Below, in pieces: positions 1 to 7,602 of a stretch of DNA of 64,000 nt. Positions within the stretch are counted from its first letter, which is position 1. Each line of letters starts with the position of its first letter. The notes beneath the pieces are model-generated. The model did not search any database. It saw only the letters and a list, made by a program, of their open reading frames with translations, and was not told the DNA's origin. A program made the translations under genes and the position numbers. The DNA is from Pisciglobus halotolerans (lineage in GTDB: Bacteria > Bacillota > Bacilli > Lactobacillales > Carnobacteriaceae), in contig NZ_FOQE01000010.1 in NCBI RefSeq assembly GCF_900113675.1, positions 1 to 64,000 on the forward strand. Direction: 5' to 3'.

Positions 1-347
1 ATTTAGAAGAATCTAAAAAATATGCTTTACCGAGAAAAGTGAGAACTGTTCTTAAAACGTTTAAAAAACACCTAGAGGACATTAAAAATGCGTTTGTCTA
101 TACGCTTTCCAATGGTCCTATTGAAGGAATGAACAACAAAATCAAGAACATCAAACGATCAGGATATGGCTATCGAAATTTCTATAACCTGCGAGCCCGA
201 CTATTGATTGTTTATCGATTGACTGCTTCTCACTATCAACCTAGAGCTTTGTATTTTAAAGATGAAAAAGCAGCATAAAATAAAAAAGCCAAAGCGATGT
301 AATCGCTCTGACTTTTTTGACCCACCAACACTACTTGTCAAAGAGCC
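1..347 (+). mobile_element. Right part of an ISL3-type insertion sequence
   Basis: The transposase fragment is followed by a terminal sequence that, read inward from 347 on the minus strand, begins GGCTCTTTGACAAGTAGTGT and continues TGGTGGG. That layout is typical of ISL3-family ends. The left end lies outside the window, so the expected 8-bp target duplication (here it would start at 348) cannot be checked. The first 26 bases of this end match the ends of the short dispersed elements in this window at about 17 positions. Confidence 0.75.
3..278 (+). CDS. ISL3-family transposase, C-terminal fragment (cut by window edge)
   Basis: The frame is open from the left edge to a TAA at 276-278, so this is the last 91 or so codons of a gene that starts outside the window. 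The residues NGPIEGMNNKIK followed by the R-G-Y-G-Y segment and the arginine-rich tail are characteristic of the C-terminal part of ISL3-family DDE transposases, where the final catalytic glutamate lies in the EGMNN context. A GTG at 39 is only an internal codon. The stop is followed within 70 bp by a terminal inverted repeat, so the 3' end looks intact. Whether the full gene works cannot be judged from here. Confidence 0.9.
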   Translation, partial: LEESKKYALPRKVRTVLKTFKKHLEDIKNAFVYTLSNGPIEGMNNKIKNIKRSGYGYRNFYNLRARLLIVYRLTASHYQPRALYFKDEKAA

Positions 348-388
348 GTTTTTATTCCGCAACATTAATGATTCAATGATTTTAGCAT

Positions 389-419
389 AAAAAAAGGAGC
401 CCTTTCGGCTCCTTTTTTT
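389..419. terminator. Bidirectional terminator downstream of ackA
   Basis: A 12-13 bp A/G stem with core GGAGCC/GGCTCC closes a 5-nt loop and is flanked by A-runs and T-runs on both sides, so it can end transcription of ackA (minus) and of the IS (plus). A short repeat element lies between it and the ackA stop. Confidence 0.85.
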
Positions 420-422
420 ATA

Positions 423-488
423 GGTTCTTCCTCTTCTAACGTTAGTCAAGAAATGTGTTAAATGACCAACGTTAACTGTTATAGAACC
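423..488. repeat. ISL3-like miniature repeat element, copy 1 (66 bp)
   Basis: It begins GGTTCTTCCTCTTCTAACGT and ends with AACGTTAACTGTTATAGAACC, so the ends form an imperfect inverted repeat shared with three other copies in this window (4241, 8546, 18159). The 8-bp flanks TTTTTATA and TTTCTATT agree at 6 of 8 positions, possibly a decayed target duplication. It has no coding capacity. It lies two bases beyond a terminator T-run. Confidence 0.7.
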
Positions 489-498
489 TTTCTATTCT

Positions 499-1695
499 TT
501 AATTTGATTTGCGTAGACGTTCAATGTCACGAGCAATCATAACTTCTTCGTCTGTTGGGATCAACAAGACTTTGATTTTAGAGTCATCGGTAGAAATGAC
601 ACGTTCTTCACCACGAACATCATTCTTTTCAGGATCGATCTTCATGCCGAACCAGTCCATGCCGTCGATTATGATTTCTCTTGTTTCTTTAGAGTTTTCA
701 CCGATACCAGCAGTAAAGACAATGGCATCTACTCCGTTTAAGATTGCGATATATTGTCCAATATATTTTTGCACACGGTTATAGAAAATATCTAAAGCTG
801 TTTGAGCATTTTCATTGCCTTCTGCAGCTGCTTCTTCGACGTCGCGCATGTCGCTAGAAACGCCAGATAATCCTAATAAACCTGACTTTTTGTTCAAGAT
901 GTTGATCATGTCATTGATATCTGTCAAACCAAGTTTTTCCATTAAGTAAGGCAACAATGAAGCGTCGATATCCCCAGAACGCGTTCCCATCGTTACACCT
1001 GCTAATGGAGTGAATCCCATAGAAGTATCGATTGATTCACCGCCTTTAACAGCTGTGATCGAAGCTCCATTTCCTAAATGGCAAGTAATGATTTTTGTTT
1101 CTGATAATGGTTTGCCGATCATCTTAGCTGCTTTTTCAGAAACATATTTATGAGAAGTTCCGTGAGCACCATATTTACGAGCAGCAAAGTCTTCATAATA
1201 TTCCATTGGAATGCTATATAGGTAATTTTCTTTTGGCATTGTTGTATGGAAAGAAGTATCGAATGAAGCAATACTTGTAATATCAGGCAAGATTTTTCTG
1301 AATGCTCTGATACCTGTAGCATTAGCTGGATTATGCAAAGGAGCTAATTCTGACAAAGATTCGATTTTTTCTAATACATCATCATCGATCAATACTGAAT
1401 CTTTGAAATATTCTCCTCCAGCTACAACACGGTGTCCAACACCAGTGATTTCATCATAACTAGAAATAACATTCAATTCGATCAGTTTATCTAGAACTTT
1501 TTGGATTCCGATTTCGTGATCGTCAATATCTTCAACGACTTTATATTTTTCACCATTGAATTTAGTTGTAAAAATCGAATCCTTTAAGCCGATTCTTTCG
1601 ATGATTCCAGAAGCAATTTCTTTTTCTTCTGGCATTTCAAACAAAGTAAATTTTAAACTAGAGCTTCCTGCATTGATTGCAATTGATTTTGCCAT
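499..1695 (-). CDS. ackA: Acetate kinase
   Basis: It interconverts acetyl phosphate plus ADP with acetate plus ATP, the substrate-level phosphorylation step of overflow metabolism, in the cytoplasm. The 398-residue length is usual for the family. The N-terminal phosphate-binding motif [10 protein letters not shown] (7-16) and [10 protein letters not shown] (85-94), which carries the conserved arginine, are present, as are the HGTSH and GENS segments. The ATG at 1695 follows an AAGGGAG ribosome site. It is the downstream gene of a ytxK-ackA pair, the arrangement seen in many Firmicutes, and ends in the shared terminator at 389-419. Confidence 0.97.
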   Translation of the reverse strand: MAKSIAINAGSSSLKFTLFEMPEEKEIASGIIERIGLKDSIFTTKFNGEKYKVVEDIDDHEIGIQKVLDKLIELNVISSYDEITGVGHRVVAGGEYFKDSVLIDDDVLEKIESLSELAPLHNPANATGIRAFRKILPDITSIASFDTSFHTTMPKENYLYSIPMEYYEDFAARKYGAHGTSHKYVSEKAAKMIGKPLSETKIITCHLGNGASITAVKGGESIDTSMGFTPLAGVTMGTRSGDIDASLLPYLMEKLGLTDINDMINILNKKSGLLGLSGVSSDMRDVEEAAAEGNENAQTALDIFYNRVQKYIGQYIAILNGVDAIVFTAGIGENSKETREIIIDGMDWFGMKIDPEKNDVRGEERVISTDDSKIKVLLIPTDEEVMIARDIERLRKSN

Positions 1696-1719
1696 TTTTA
1701 TCGAATCTCCCTTAATTTT

Positions 1720-2727
1720 TTATAGATTTTCTTGTTCCCATTTGTTAACTTCTTGCATAAATTGTACCATTGCAGCTTGATTCTTCAATTCGGGTATTTG
1801 AGCCAATAAAACTTGTTTGGCTTGTTTTGCGTGAGCTCCTTTTTTCTGGACCAGCAGGATAGATTTCCGTGATTGCTCGTTTGCAAAAAGTTCTTTTGGC
1901 AAATGCAGAAAGCCTTGCAAGTATCCTTCATGCTGAATCATTTTCATTAGAGCCGGTGATTCACTGGTCTCGAATAATAGCGATGGGACAAGGAATAAAC
2001 CGAACCCGTCTTCTTTTAAGTAATGAAAACTTTGCTCGATCAGCAAATGATGCACAAATGAATGGCCTTCAGCGGCAGCCGTTTGGAAGTCTTTTGCACG
2101 CTCATCTATAGGGTAGTAACCTACTGGCAGATCACTGAGGACGATGTCTACTGGATCAACTAAAAGATCCTGGACAGCATCTTGATGAGTCAGCTTGATT
2201 TTCTGCTTTTGCAAAAACGATGAAACAGCAGCTAAAGAAATCAACAGGTCATCGTTTTCAATGCCTTCAGCTTCCACTTCTATTTTTTCAGCTATAAGTG
2301 CGTTATAGATCGTTTCTAACAAGTTCCCTGTTCCAACTGCTAAATCAAGTAAGCGTAGTTTTTTCTGACTTTTATCTCTTACTTTATCAAGCAAATAGAC
2401 AAAAAGAAAACCGATTGCATCCGGTGTCAGCTGATGATTCGTTTGCAGTTTATCCTCTTTTGTTCCTTTTAAAAGGGCTAATTGAAAACTTTTTCTGATT
2501 TCTTCCGCCGACATTTTTTCAAGATCAACTTCTTGATAGATCTTCAACAATTTTTCTGCTGATGCTGGTTTCAGTATTTGTGCCAGTTCTTCTGGCAATG
2601 CCTGTTCAATGATGTTTTCACCTGTTTCTGCCAAAGCTTCCAAGTAAGACCAGTCGAGGTTGGATTGGAGGCATTGGACAGATTCATTCAGTTGATGGTA
2701 CAAGTTTTCAATATCTTTTTGGGACAA
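1720..2727 (-). CDS. ytxK: Class I SAM-dependent methyltransferase, YtxK type
   Basis: It resembles the N6-adenine-type methyltransferase domain proteins encoded just upstream of ackA in Bacillus and enterococci; their substrate is not established. Motif I is LDLAVGTGNLLETI, and a DPVDIVLSDLPVGYYP segment supplies the (D/S)PP(Y/F)-like motif in the form SDLPVGYY. I place the start at the TTG at 2727 because AAGAGG lies 8 nt upstream of it; an earlier in-frame TTG at 2769 has no such site. This gives 335 residues. The gap to ackA is 24 bp, so the two are probably co-transcribed from the promoter at 2802-2830. Confidence 0.85.
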   Translation of the reverse strand: MSQKDIENLYHQLNESVQCLQSNLDWSYLEALAETGENIIEQALPEELAQILKPASAEKLLKIYQEVDLEKMSAEEIRKSFQLALLKGTKEDKLQTNHQLTPDAIGFLFVYLLDKVRDKSQKKLRLLDLAVGTGNLLETIYNALIAEKIEVEAEGIENDDLLISLAAVSSFLQKQKIKLTHQDAVQDLLVDPVDIVLSDLPVGYYPIDERAKDFQTAAAEGHSFVHHLLIEQSFHYLKEDGFGLFLVPSLLFETSESPALMKMIQHEGYLQGFLHLPKELFANEQSRKSILLVQKKGAHAKQAKQVLLAQIPELKNQAAMVQFMQEVNKWEQENL

Positions 2728-2801
2728 AAAATCAGCCTCTTTTCTAAAAAGTTTCCTTTTATGTAGCAAAAAAAGGTACTTTACTTTCAGACCACTACAT
2801 T

Positions 2802-2830
2802 ATTTTATCGGAAGGGATGCTGCTTTACAA
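2802..2830 (-). promoter_or_regulatory. Promoter of ytxK-ackA
   Basis: On the minus strand TTGTAA, a 17-bp spacer and TAAAAT lie about 75 bp upstream of the TTG start. An ACTTGTAA octamer is repeated just upstream, overlapping the -35, which may be a regulator site but matches nothing I can name. Confidence 0.65.
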
Positions 2831-2956
2831 GTGATTTGTATGCTTACAAGTTTACATGATTGCCTTTACCATTTTTGGTATTAACTTTTCAAAAGAACTT
2901 TCAAAAAAAATCTTTGGATTCTTTTATCACCAAAAAAAGGACCACATTTTGTTCAT

Positions 2957-2986
2957 AAAAAAAAGCCTGGGACATTCATCCCAGAC
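2957..2986 (-). terminator. Terminator of the rplU-prp-rpmA operon
   Basis: The stem GTCTGGGA/TCCCAGGC (one mismatch) with a 6-nt loop is followed by eight T residues on the minus strand, 20 bp beyond the rpmA stop. Confidence 0.88.
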
Positions 2987-3006
2987 CCATTCGATCAGTT
3001 TTGTTA

Positions 3007-3291
3007 TTATTGAGCAGCAGGATAAACAGATACTTGTTTTTTGTCGCGGCCTTTACGTTCAAAACGTACAACGCCGTCTACTTTTGCAAATAATGTATCG
3101 TCTCCGCCAATTCCTACGTTCACACCTGGGTAAATTTTAGTTCCGCGTTGACGGTATAAAATTGATCCGCCAGTAACTGTTTGACCATCAGCACGTTTAG
3201 CGCCTAAACGTTTTGATTGAGAATCACGACCGTTAGCTGTAGATCCGCCCCCTTTTTTGTGAGCGAAGAATTGTAAATTCATTTTTAACAT
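3007..3291 (-). CDS. rpmA: 50S ribosomal protein L27 (precursor with cleavable N-terminus)
   Basis: L27 sits at the peptidyl transferase centre of the large subunit, and its N-terminus reaches the P-site tRNA. This 94-residue protein starts [17 protein letters not shown]. The nine residues before AHKKGGGS form the extension that Firmicutes must remove, at LQFF|AHKK, to expose the functional end. The processing protease Prp is encoded just upstream in the same operon. The ATG at 3291 follows GGAGGTG with suitable spacing. It is the last gene of the operon. Confidence 0.97.
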   Translation of the reverse strand: MLKMNLQFFAHKKGGGSTANGRDSQSKRLGAKRADGQTVTGGSILYRQRGTKIYPGVNVGIGGDDTLFAKVDGVVRFERKGRDKKQVSVYPAAQ

Positions 3292-3312
3292 GTAGATTGC
3301 ACCTCCGTTTAA

Positions 3313-3648
3313 TTAATCATTGATTTGGATATATTCAGCATACTCTTCAGCAATTCCAGTCAATGAGATCAATAGGCTTTCAAGAATAACTTGAGAAATC
3401 TTTAGTTGCTCTTCGCTAAATGCTTTTGAGATTTCAACGTAAAGATAGCCCCCTTCGATTTCATTCGTCTCTTGTATAAAAGGCGTTTTTCCTGTTAATA
3501 CAGAGAGGCTGTTGGTTAATCCAATTGTTAATGCTGAAACAGCAGCACAAACGATATCACTGCCATAAGGTCCTGATTCGGCATGACCAGTAACTTCAAA
3601 GGAAACAATATCTCCTTTGCCGTTCCGTTTAAAAGATGCTTGAATCAT
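3313..3648 (-). CDS. prp: Ribosomal-processing cysteine protease Prp
   Basis: Prp cleaves the N-terminal extension of L27; the family was formerly annotated as YsxB/DUF464. The catalytic dyad is visible: His22 in the VTGHAESG segment and Cys34 in SDIVCAAVSAL, the numbering known for the staphylococcal enzyme. The length of 111 residues is typical. It is placed between rplU and rpmA, 16 bp from the former and 21 bp from the latter, so enzyme and substrate are co-expressed. Confidence 0.95.
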   Translation of the reverse strand: MIQASFKRNGKGDIVSFEVTGHAESGPYGSDIVCAAVSALTIGLTNSLSVLTGKTPFIQETNEIEGGYLYVEISKAFSEEQLKISQVILESLLISLTGIAEEYAEYIQIND

Positions 3649-3664
3649 TTATTCCACCACTTTT

Positions 3665-3973
3665 TTAGGCATTGATCGCATCGATCATGACTTTTGTATA
3701 TGGTTGACGGTGGCCTTGTTTACGGTGACTGTGTTTTTTAGGTTTGTATTTAAAAGTCGTTACTTTCTTTTGACGGCCTTGTTTTTCAACAGTACCTTCA
3801 ACAGTTGCGCCTTCAATAAATGGCGTACCAACTTTTGTTTCATCTCCACCTACTAAGATCACTTCATCAAAGCTTACTTTTTCTCCAGCTTCAACGTTTA
3901 GTTTTTCAACGTAAATCGCTTGGCCAGCTTCAACTTTCACTTGTTTTCCACCAGTTTTAATAATTGCGTACAT
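3665..3973 (-). CDS. rplU: 50S ribosomal protein L21
   Basis: L21 is an early-assembling large-subunit protein that binds 23S rRNA. The 102-residue product begins [14 protein letters not shown] and ends in the basic [19 protein letters not shown] region typical of the family. The frame is open for 16 codons further upstream, but the ATG at 3973 is preceded by AAGGAGGTG and is the usual family start. It is the first gene of the L21-Prp-L27 operon. Confidence 0.97.
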   Translation of the reverse strand: MYAIIKTGGKQVKVEAGQAIYVEKLNVEAGEKVSFDEVILVGGDETKVGTPFIEGATVEGTVEKQGRQKKVTTFKYKPKKHSHRKQGHRQPYTKVMIDAINA

Positions 3974-4077
3974 TCTATCGCACCTCCTTATTAGACTTAG
4001 ACTCGCCATCATGAGTGCCAAATGGACTTAAAACTCAATTCTGCGCGGTTGTAGTTGTGGTGCTACACATTTACAAC
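3974..4077 (-). ncRNA. 5' leader of rplU (candidate L21 autoregulatory leader)
   Basis: The predicted transcript start near 4077 gives a leader of about 100 nt before rplU. It contains short complementary segments such as GTGTAGCACCACAACTAC. Firmicute rplU operons usually carry a structured L21-binding leader here. The assignment rests on position and length; I did not fold it or match a covariance model. Confidence 0.5.
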
Positions 4078-4083
4078 ATTCAT

Positions 4084-4112
4084 ATCATATCAAATCACTC
4101 AGCTGCCGTCAA
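4084..4112 (-). promoter_or_regulatory. Promoter of rplU-prp-rpmA
   Basis: TTGACG, a 17-bp spacer and TATGAT on the minus strand form a strong sigma-A promoter about 110 bp upstream of the rplU start. Confidence 0.85.
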
Positions 4113-4201
4113 TCTTTTTCTTCATAGAGATCGTGTCAAAGGATGGTTGGAAAATAATTTTTCATGCTTGCATTAGCAATGTTTGCTATTTCTTTATTCC
4201 T

Positions 4202-4240
4202 AAAAAAAGACCAAGCTTGAGTTTATCAGCTTGATCTTTT
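4202..4240 (-). terminator. Terminator of the mre-min operon, displaced by an element
   Basis: AGATCAAGCT pairs with AGCTTGGTCT (one G-U pair) and is followed by seven T residues on the minus strand. The first bases of its 5' arm, AAAAGATC, are also the 8-bp duplication flanking the repeat element at 4241-4523. That element therefore separates the terminator from the minD stop by more than 300 bp. Confidence 0.85.
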
Positions 4241-4523
4241 GGTTCTTCCTCTTTTAACATTGGTAAAGAAATTTCCTCCGGTCGATGGGCTACTGATGGA
4301 AAGCCCTGAGAACACATTGAGCCGAAAATCGTGTCTCAATGCTTGCAAGCTTCAAACTGAGTGTAACGGCTAAAGCCTAACACTAAGTGATTCACATTGC
4401 ATCTTTTTTTCATGGCTATCAGTAGCCCTATGCGCCTCCTGAAATTTCTAGAAATAGGATTCTAACGAGCTTAGCATTAAAAAATTGATTTTTTTACAGA
4501 CCAACGTTAAATTTTGTAGAACC
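4241..4523. mobile_element. ISL3-like miniature element, copy 2 (283 bp), with perfect 8-bp duplication
   Basis: The ends GGTTCTTCCTCTTTTAACAT and (inverted) GGTTCTACAAAATTTAACGT match the other copies. The element is flanked by a perfect 8-bp direct repeat GATCTTTT at 4233-4240 and 4524-4531. Eight-base duplications are the rule for ISL3-family transposition. It is longer than the other copies because of an internal segment (4276-4440) bounded by the octamer GAAATTTC on both sides. No open frame of useful size is present, so it must be mobilised in trans. Confidence 0.85.
4276..4440. repeat. Structured segment nested in the 283-bp element
   Basis: It is bounded by GAAATTTC at 4268-4275 and 4441-4448. 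Its arms pair: GGGCTACTGAT at 4287-4297 with ATCAGTAGCCC at 4418-4428. Between them lie smaller hairpins on the minus strand: CATTGAG/CTCAATG, the self-complementary GCTTGCAAGC, and GGCTTTAGCC inside GTGT/ACAC. The whole could fold as a multi-branched RNA or cruciform. The 100-bp copies at 8546 and 18159 lack it. Confidence 0.65.
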
Positions 4524-4551
4524 GATCTTTTTAGTAAGATAAATAAAATCT

Positions 4552-5346
4552 TTATTTTCTTCTGCCAAACAGCTTTTTCCAAAAGCTTGTTTTTTCTTCT
4601 CTTAACGACATCAAAGGAACAGTCTCCCCTAACATACGACGCGCGATATTACGATAGCCTTGTGAGGCAGGATTCTTAGGATTCAGTACGATTGGATCAC
4701 CATTATTAGAAGAACGGACTACATCATCATCATCAAAAACGATACCAAGCAGATCGATTGAAAGGTGGCGCGTAATTTCATCTACATCCATCACTTCTCC
4801 ATCTTGCATCATTCTTTTTCTGATCCGATTGATGAGCAACTGAGGAGAACCGATTTCAGTTTGCTCCAATAATCCAATAATACGGTCAGCATCACGAATC
4901 GCCGAGATTTCAGGTGTTGTCACCAAAATCGCTTCATCAGCTGCTGCGATAGAATTTTTAAATCCTTGTTCGATCCCAGCCGGACAATCGATCAAAATGT
5001 AATCATAGTCTTCTCTTAAAGAATCAACGATTTCAATCATTTGTGCTTCTGTAACATCATTTTTGTCAGCATGCTGGGCAGCAGGAAGTAGATAAAGATT
5101 GTCATTGAAACGCTTATCTTTGATCAAGGCCTGATGCAGTTTTGCTCGTTCTTCAACAACATCCACGATATCGTAAATGATACGGTTTTCTAATCCCAAA
5201 ATAACATCTAAGTTTCTTAAACCAATATCCATATCGATCAAACATACTTTTTTCCCTTGTAAGGCCAAGGCTGTGCCAATATTTGCTGTAGAGGTCGTTT
5301 TTCCTACGCCGCCTTTACCAGATGTGATGACAATTGCTTTACTCAT
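4552..5346 (-). CDS. minD: Septum site-determining ATPase MinD
   Basis: MinD is a membrane-associated deviant Walker ATPase that carries MinC to the membrane to block FtsZ rings away from mid-cell. The deviant P-loop GKGGVGKTT is at 10-18 of the ATG-initiated protein, followed by IDMDIGLRNLD and IDCPAGIE. The C-terminal KTSFWKKLFGRRK is the amphipathic membrane-targeting helix, so the protein looks complete at 264 residues. The ATG at 5346 overlaps the minC stop (TGATG); a TTG one codon earlier is less likely. The element at 4241-4523 begins 28 bp beyond its stop. Confidence 0.95.
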   Translation of the reverse strand: MSKAIVITSGKGGVGKTTSTANIGTALALQGKKVCLIDMDIGLRNLDVILGLENRIIYDIVDVVEERAKLHQALIKDKRFNDNLYLLPAAQHADKNDVTEAQMIEIVDSLREDYDYILIDCPAGIEQGFKNSIAAADEAILVTTPEISAIRDADRIIGLLEQTEIGSPQLLINRIRKRMMQDGEVMDVDEITRHLSIDLLGIVFDDDDVVRSSNNGDPIVLNPKNPASQGYRNIARRMLGETVPLMSLREEKTSFWKKLFGRRK

Positions 5347-6041
5347 CAATTAAATCCCCCTGTCTTGATCTCTAAACTTGGTCTTATTTTCTTTAACTGG
5401 TCTAATGATTCAAAATTCAACATATGTAAATCATTGACAAAGGCAAATTGGGCTCCATTACTTTGTTCTATACCAGTCATTTCTTCGATCACTTCAACAT
5501 TTTCAGCTATACGGATCTGTGCTTTTGAATGAAAGTCAGCTACGATCACTGCTTTTGTATCACCAGATAGTCCTGCATGTGCTACACCGTGAAGTTCACC
5601 AATAATAAAAATGCTGCCTTTTGCCCGGATCATTCCACCAGGATGAACCTTACCTACTAATAGGATATCTCCAGGAGCTGTAAGAACCTGACCGCTTCGG
5701 ATCGTCTGAGCTTTCATTTGTAAACTAACCTCTTCTTGCCAAGCGGCCGATTCTTCATAAGTTAAAACATTTGCTGCTACTTTTTCGATTCTAAATCGGC
5801 TATTTTCGTGAACCAATGTTGTCAATTTTTCTTGTTGCTTTTCATTCAACAAACGATCACCTGTATAGACTTCTAATTGGATCGTTTCTTTTTGATCTTC
5901 ACTGTCTTTTTCTTGCGTCTTTAAATGTTCCAACAATTTCTCTGTGTCTTTTATGATCTCTTCGTATGATGCGGCTTCATCCAATGTCAACCTAAAGCCT
6001 TCTTTGACTCCTTTTAAAGTAACACTTTGATCCAACGACAT
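5346..6041 (-). CDS. minC: Septum site-determining protein MinC
   Basis: MinC inhibits FtsZ polymerisation and is positioned by MinD. The product has 231 residues: an N-terminal FtsZ-binding domain (about 1-105) and a C-terminal beta-helix domain with GDILLVGKVHPGG, IFIIGELHGVAHAG and DTKAVIVADF, the signature turns of MinC. It is translationally coupled to minD and lies 37 bp after mreD, so it forms part of an mreC-mreD-minC-minD unit. It shows no sign of decay, unlike the neighbouring mreB. Confidence 0.94.
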   Translation of the reverse strand: MSLDQSVTLKGVKEGFRLTLDEAASYEEIIKDTEKLLEHLKTQEKDSEDQKETIQLEVYTGDRLLNEKQQEKLTTLVHENSRFRIEKVAANVLTYEESAAWQEEVSLQMKAQTIRSGQVLTAPGDILLVGKVHPGGMIRAKGSIFIIGELHGVAHAGLSGDTKAVIVADFHSKAQIRIAENVEVIEEMTGIEQSNGAQFAFVNDLHMLNFESLDQLKKIRPSLEIKTGGFN

Positions 6042-6078
6042 CCACCCCCGTTTATACTTGTTAAACCTAATGATGTTA

Positions 6079-6600
6079 TCAGTCTTTTACAATAGCTAGC
6101 GCACTTTTTTTCAGTGGGTAATAAATAATAAAAAATAAAAGCAAATTCAATAATAATGTTGGTCCCAATCTTTTTGCCAAAAATAAGGACATATCCATTG
6201 TCGTTAATTCTAACATATGATAAAAACCATATACTGAGAACTCAAGCATACTGACCATGATAATCGTCAGCATACTAAGTACAATAAAATTGGGATTCAA
6301 AATTTTTTTTAGTTTATCAACAAAGTACACGACTAAAGGAAACAAAGCAACATATATACCAAGAATACCTACATAATAACTATCATAAAGAAGACCAAAT
6401 AAAATGCTGAAAAGAATCATATTCTTCCGTGGCGCATAAAAAGCAAAAACCAATAAGCATAAAAGTATCAACCGCGGAACATATATATCTGTTGCTGTAT
6501 AGAAATGAGCAGAAAAAATGAATGCGAGCGTTCCATCAAGCAACAGAGCAAGAAATAATATCAAAGGAATAAAAACCGAAATCCTGCCTTTTCTTGTCAT
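6079..6600 (-). CDS. mreD: Cell shape/elongation membrane protein MreD
   Basis: MreD is an integral membrane partner of MreC in the peripheral (elongation) peptidoglycan machinery. The 173-residue protein has five or so hydrophobic segments, beginning with ISVFIPLILFLALLLDGTLA and including LLFGLLYDSYYVGILGIYVA, the most conserved stretch of the family. The start codon follows the mreC stop directly (TAAATG), so the two genes are coupled. Cocci of this group keep MreC and MreD even where MreB is absent. Confidence 0.92.
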   Translation of the reverse strand: MTRKGRISVFIPLILFLALLLDGTLAFIFSAHFYTATDIYVPRLILLCLLVFAFYAPRKNMILFSILFGLLYDSYYVGILGIYVALFPLVVYFVDKLKKILNPNFIVLSMLTIIMVSMLEFSVYGFYHMLELTTMDMSLFLAKRLGPTLLLNLLLFFIIYYPLKKSALAIVKD

Positions 6601-7452
6601 TTACTCACCACTCTCAGCATTTCTTTTAACCACTGTCACGAAACGGACATCATCGATATCAGCTGCAGGAGAAATATAAGCTTCTTGTGCAAGACCATGC
6701 GCATCTAATTGTACTTCTTCTATTTCTCCGATGAATAATGAACTCGGTGAAACACCGCCTAAACCTGAAGTCGTGACAGTATCACCTTTTTCCAACTCTG
6801 CATCAACTGTGATTTGATTTAAAATCAATTGATTTTTTTCTGCATCATACCCGCTAATGATGCCATGTACAGGACCTTTGTCTGTCGTGATTTGAGCAGC
6901 GACTCGACTGATGTTTTGATCAGCAGTCGTCACAAGTTGAACTTTGGAACTAGTAGGACTAACTTCAACGATCCGACCGATATAGCCATTGCTACTCATC
7001 ACAGACATATCCATTTCCACACCATTTTGACTGCCTTTGTCGATGAGGAGTTGATCGACCCAGTTATCAGGATTACGGGCAATCACAGTTCCATTGATGC
7101 CGCTGTACTCGCTCAATGTACTTTCCAATTTCAATTGTTCTTTTAATTTTTTATTATCTTCTTTTAAAGCTGCCAGTTCAGCTCCTGATTCATATAGATC
7201 GTCGATTTTTGATTTTAACTGTTGATTTTCTTCATACGTGTTCATTAGATGGTCGACTGATTCGATCGTGTTCATCACAGCATTTGCCGGTTTTGAAAAA
7301 ATTCTCCCCGTCAATGCTGTCACATCATTTGTAAACTGCTGGACGACTGATGCATTCCGATTGCCTGTAATTGAAAAAGCAATCAAACTAAGACAGATGA
7401 TGACACTGATCAACAAAATGATCAATTTTTTATTTGAGAAAAACTGGTTCAA
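6601..7452 (-). CDS. mreC: Cell shape-determining protein MreC
   Basis: MreC is a bitopic scaffold of the elongation machinery that bridges synthases and hydrolases on the outer face of the membrane. The 283-residue product has an N-terminal membrane anchor (about 9-27), a coiled coil (about 65-110) and the double beta-barrel domain with NGTVIARNPDNWVDQLLIDKG. Translation starts at a TTG (7452) 5 bp behind GAGGTGGT. An extended -10 sequence TGGTAAAAT lies at 7485-7493 on the minus strand, so mreCD-minCD can be transcribed independently of the broken mreB. Confidence 0.95.
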   Translation of the reverse strand: MNQFFSNKKLIILLISVIICLSLIAFSITGNRNASVVQQFTNDVTALTGRIFSKPANAVMNTIESVDHLMNTYEENQQLKSKIDDLYESGAELAALKEDNKKLKEQLKLESTLSEYSGINGTVIARNPDNWVDQLLIDKGSQNGVEMDMSVMSSNGYIGRIVEVSPTSSKVQLVTTADQNISRVAAQITTDKGPVHGIISGYDAEKNQLILNQITVDAELEKGDTVTTSGLGGVSPSSLFIGEIEEVQLDAHGLAQEAYISPAADIDDVRFVTVVKRNAESGE

Positions 7453-7484
7453 GCTACCACCTCATTCATCTTTCAACTCTTTTT

Positions 7485-7493
7485 ATTTTACCA
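7485..7493 (-). promoter_or_regulatory. Extended -10 promoter of mreCD-minCD
   Basis: TGGTAAAAT on the minus strand, about 35 bp upstream of the mreC TTG and downstream of the terminator at 7535-7568. No good -35 is visible, which is acceptable for a TGn-type promoter. Confidence 0.5.
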
Positions 7494-7534
7494 TAAGTTC
7501 TTTCATTTGTTTGGTTTTTCCAAAAAACTGCCAT

Positions 7535-7568
7535 GAAAAGAAGCGGGATAAAAAATCTCCCGCTTTCT
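7535..7568 (-). terminator. Terminator between the mreB remnant and mreC
   Basis: AAAGCGGGA pairs with TCCCGCTT across an A/T-rich loop, followed by CTTTTC on the minus strand. It isolates the mreB remnant from mreC. Confidence 0.7.
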
Positions 7569-7602
7569 TGATGTCTTTTTTACTTAAAACAGTACCACAC
7601 AG

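Noticed and set aside
201-449. 82-codon minus-strand open frame over the IS end and terminator
   Set aside because: It runs through the transposase gene, the IS terminus, a terminator and a repeat copy, and has no ribosome site or recognisable protein sequence.
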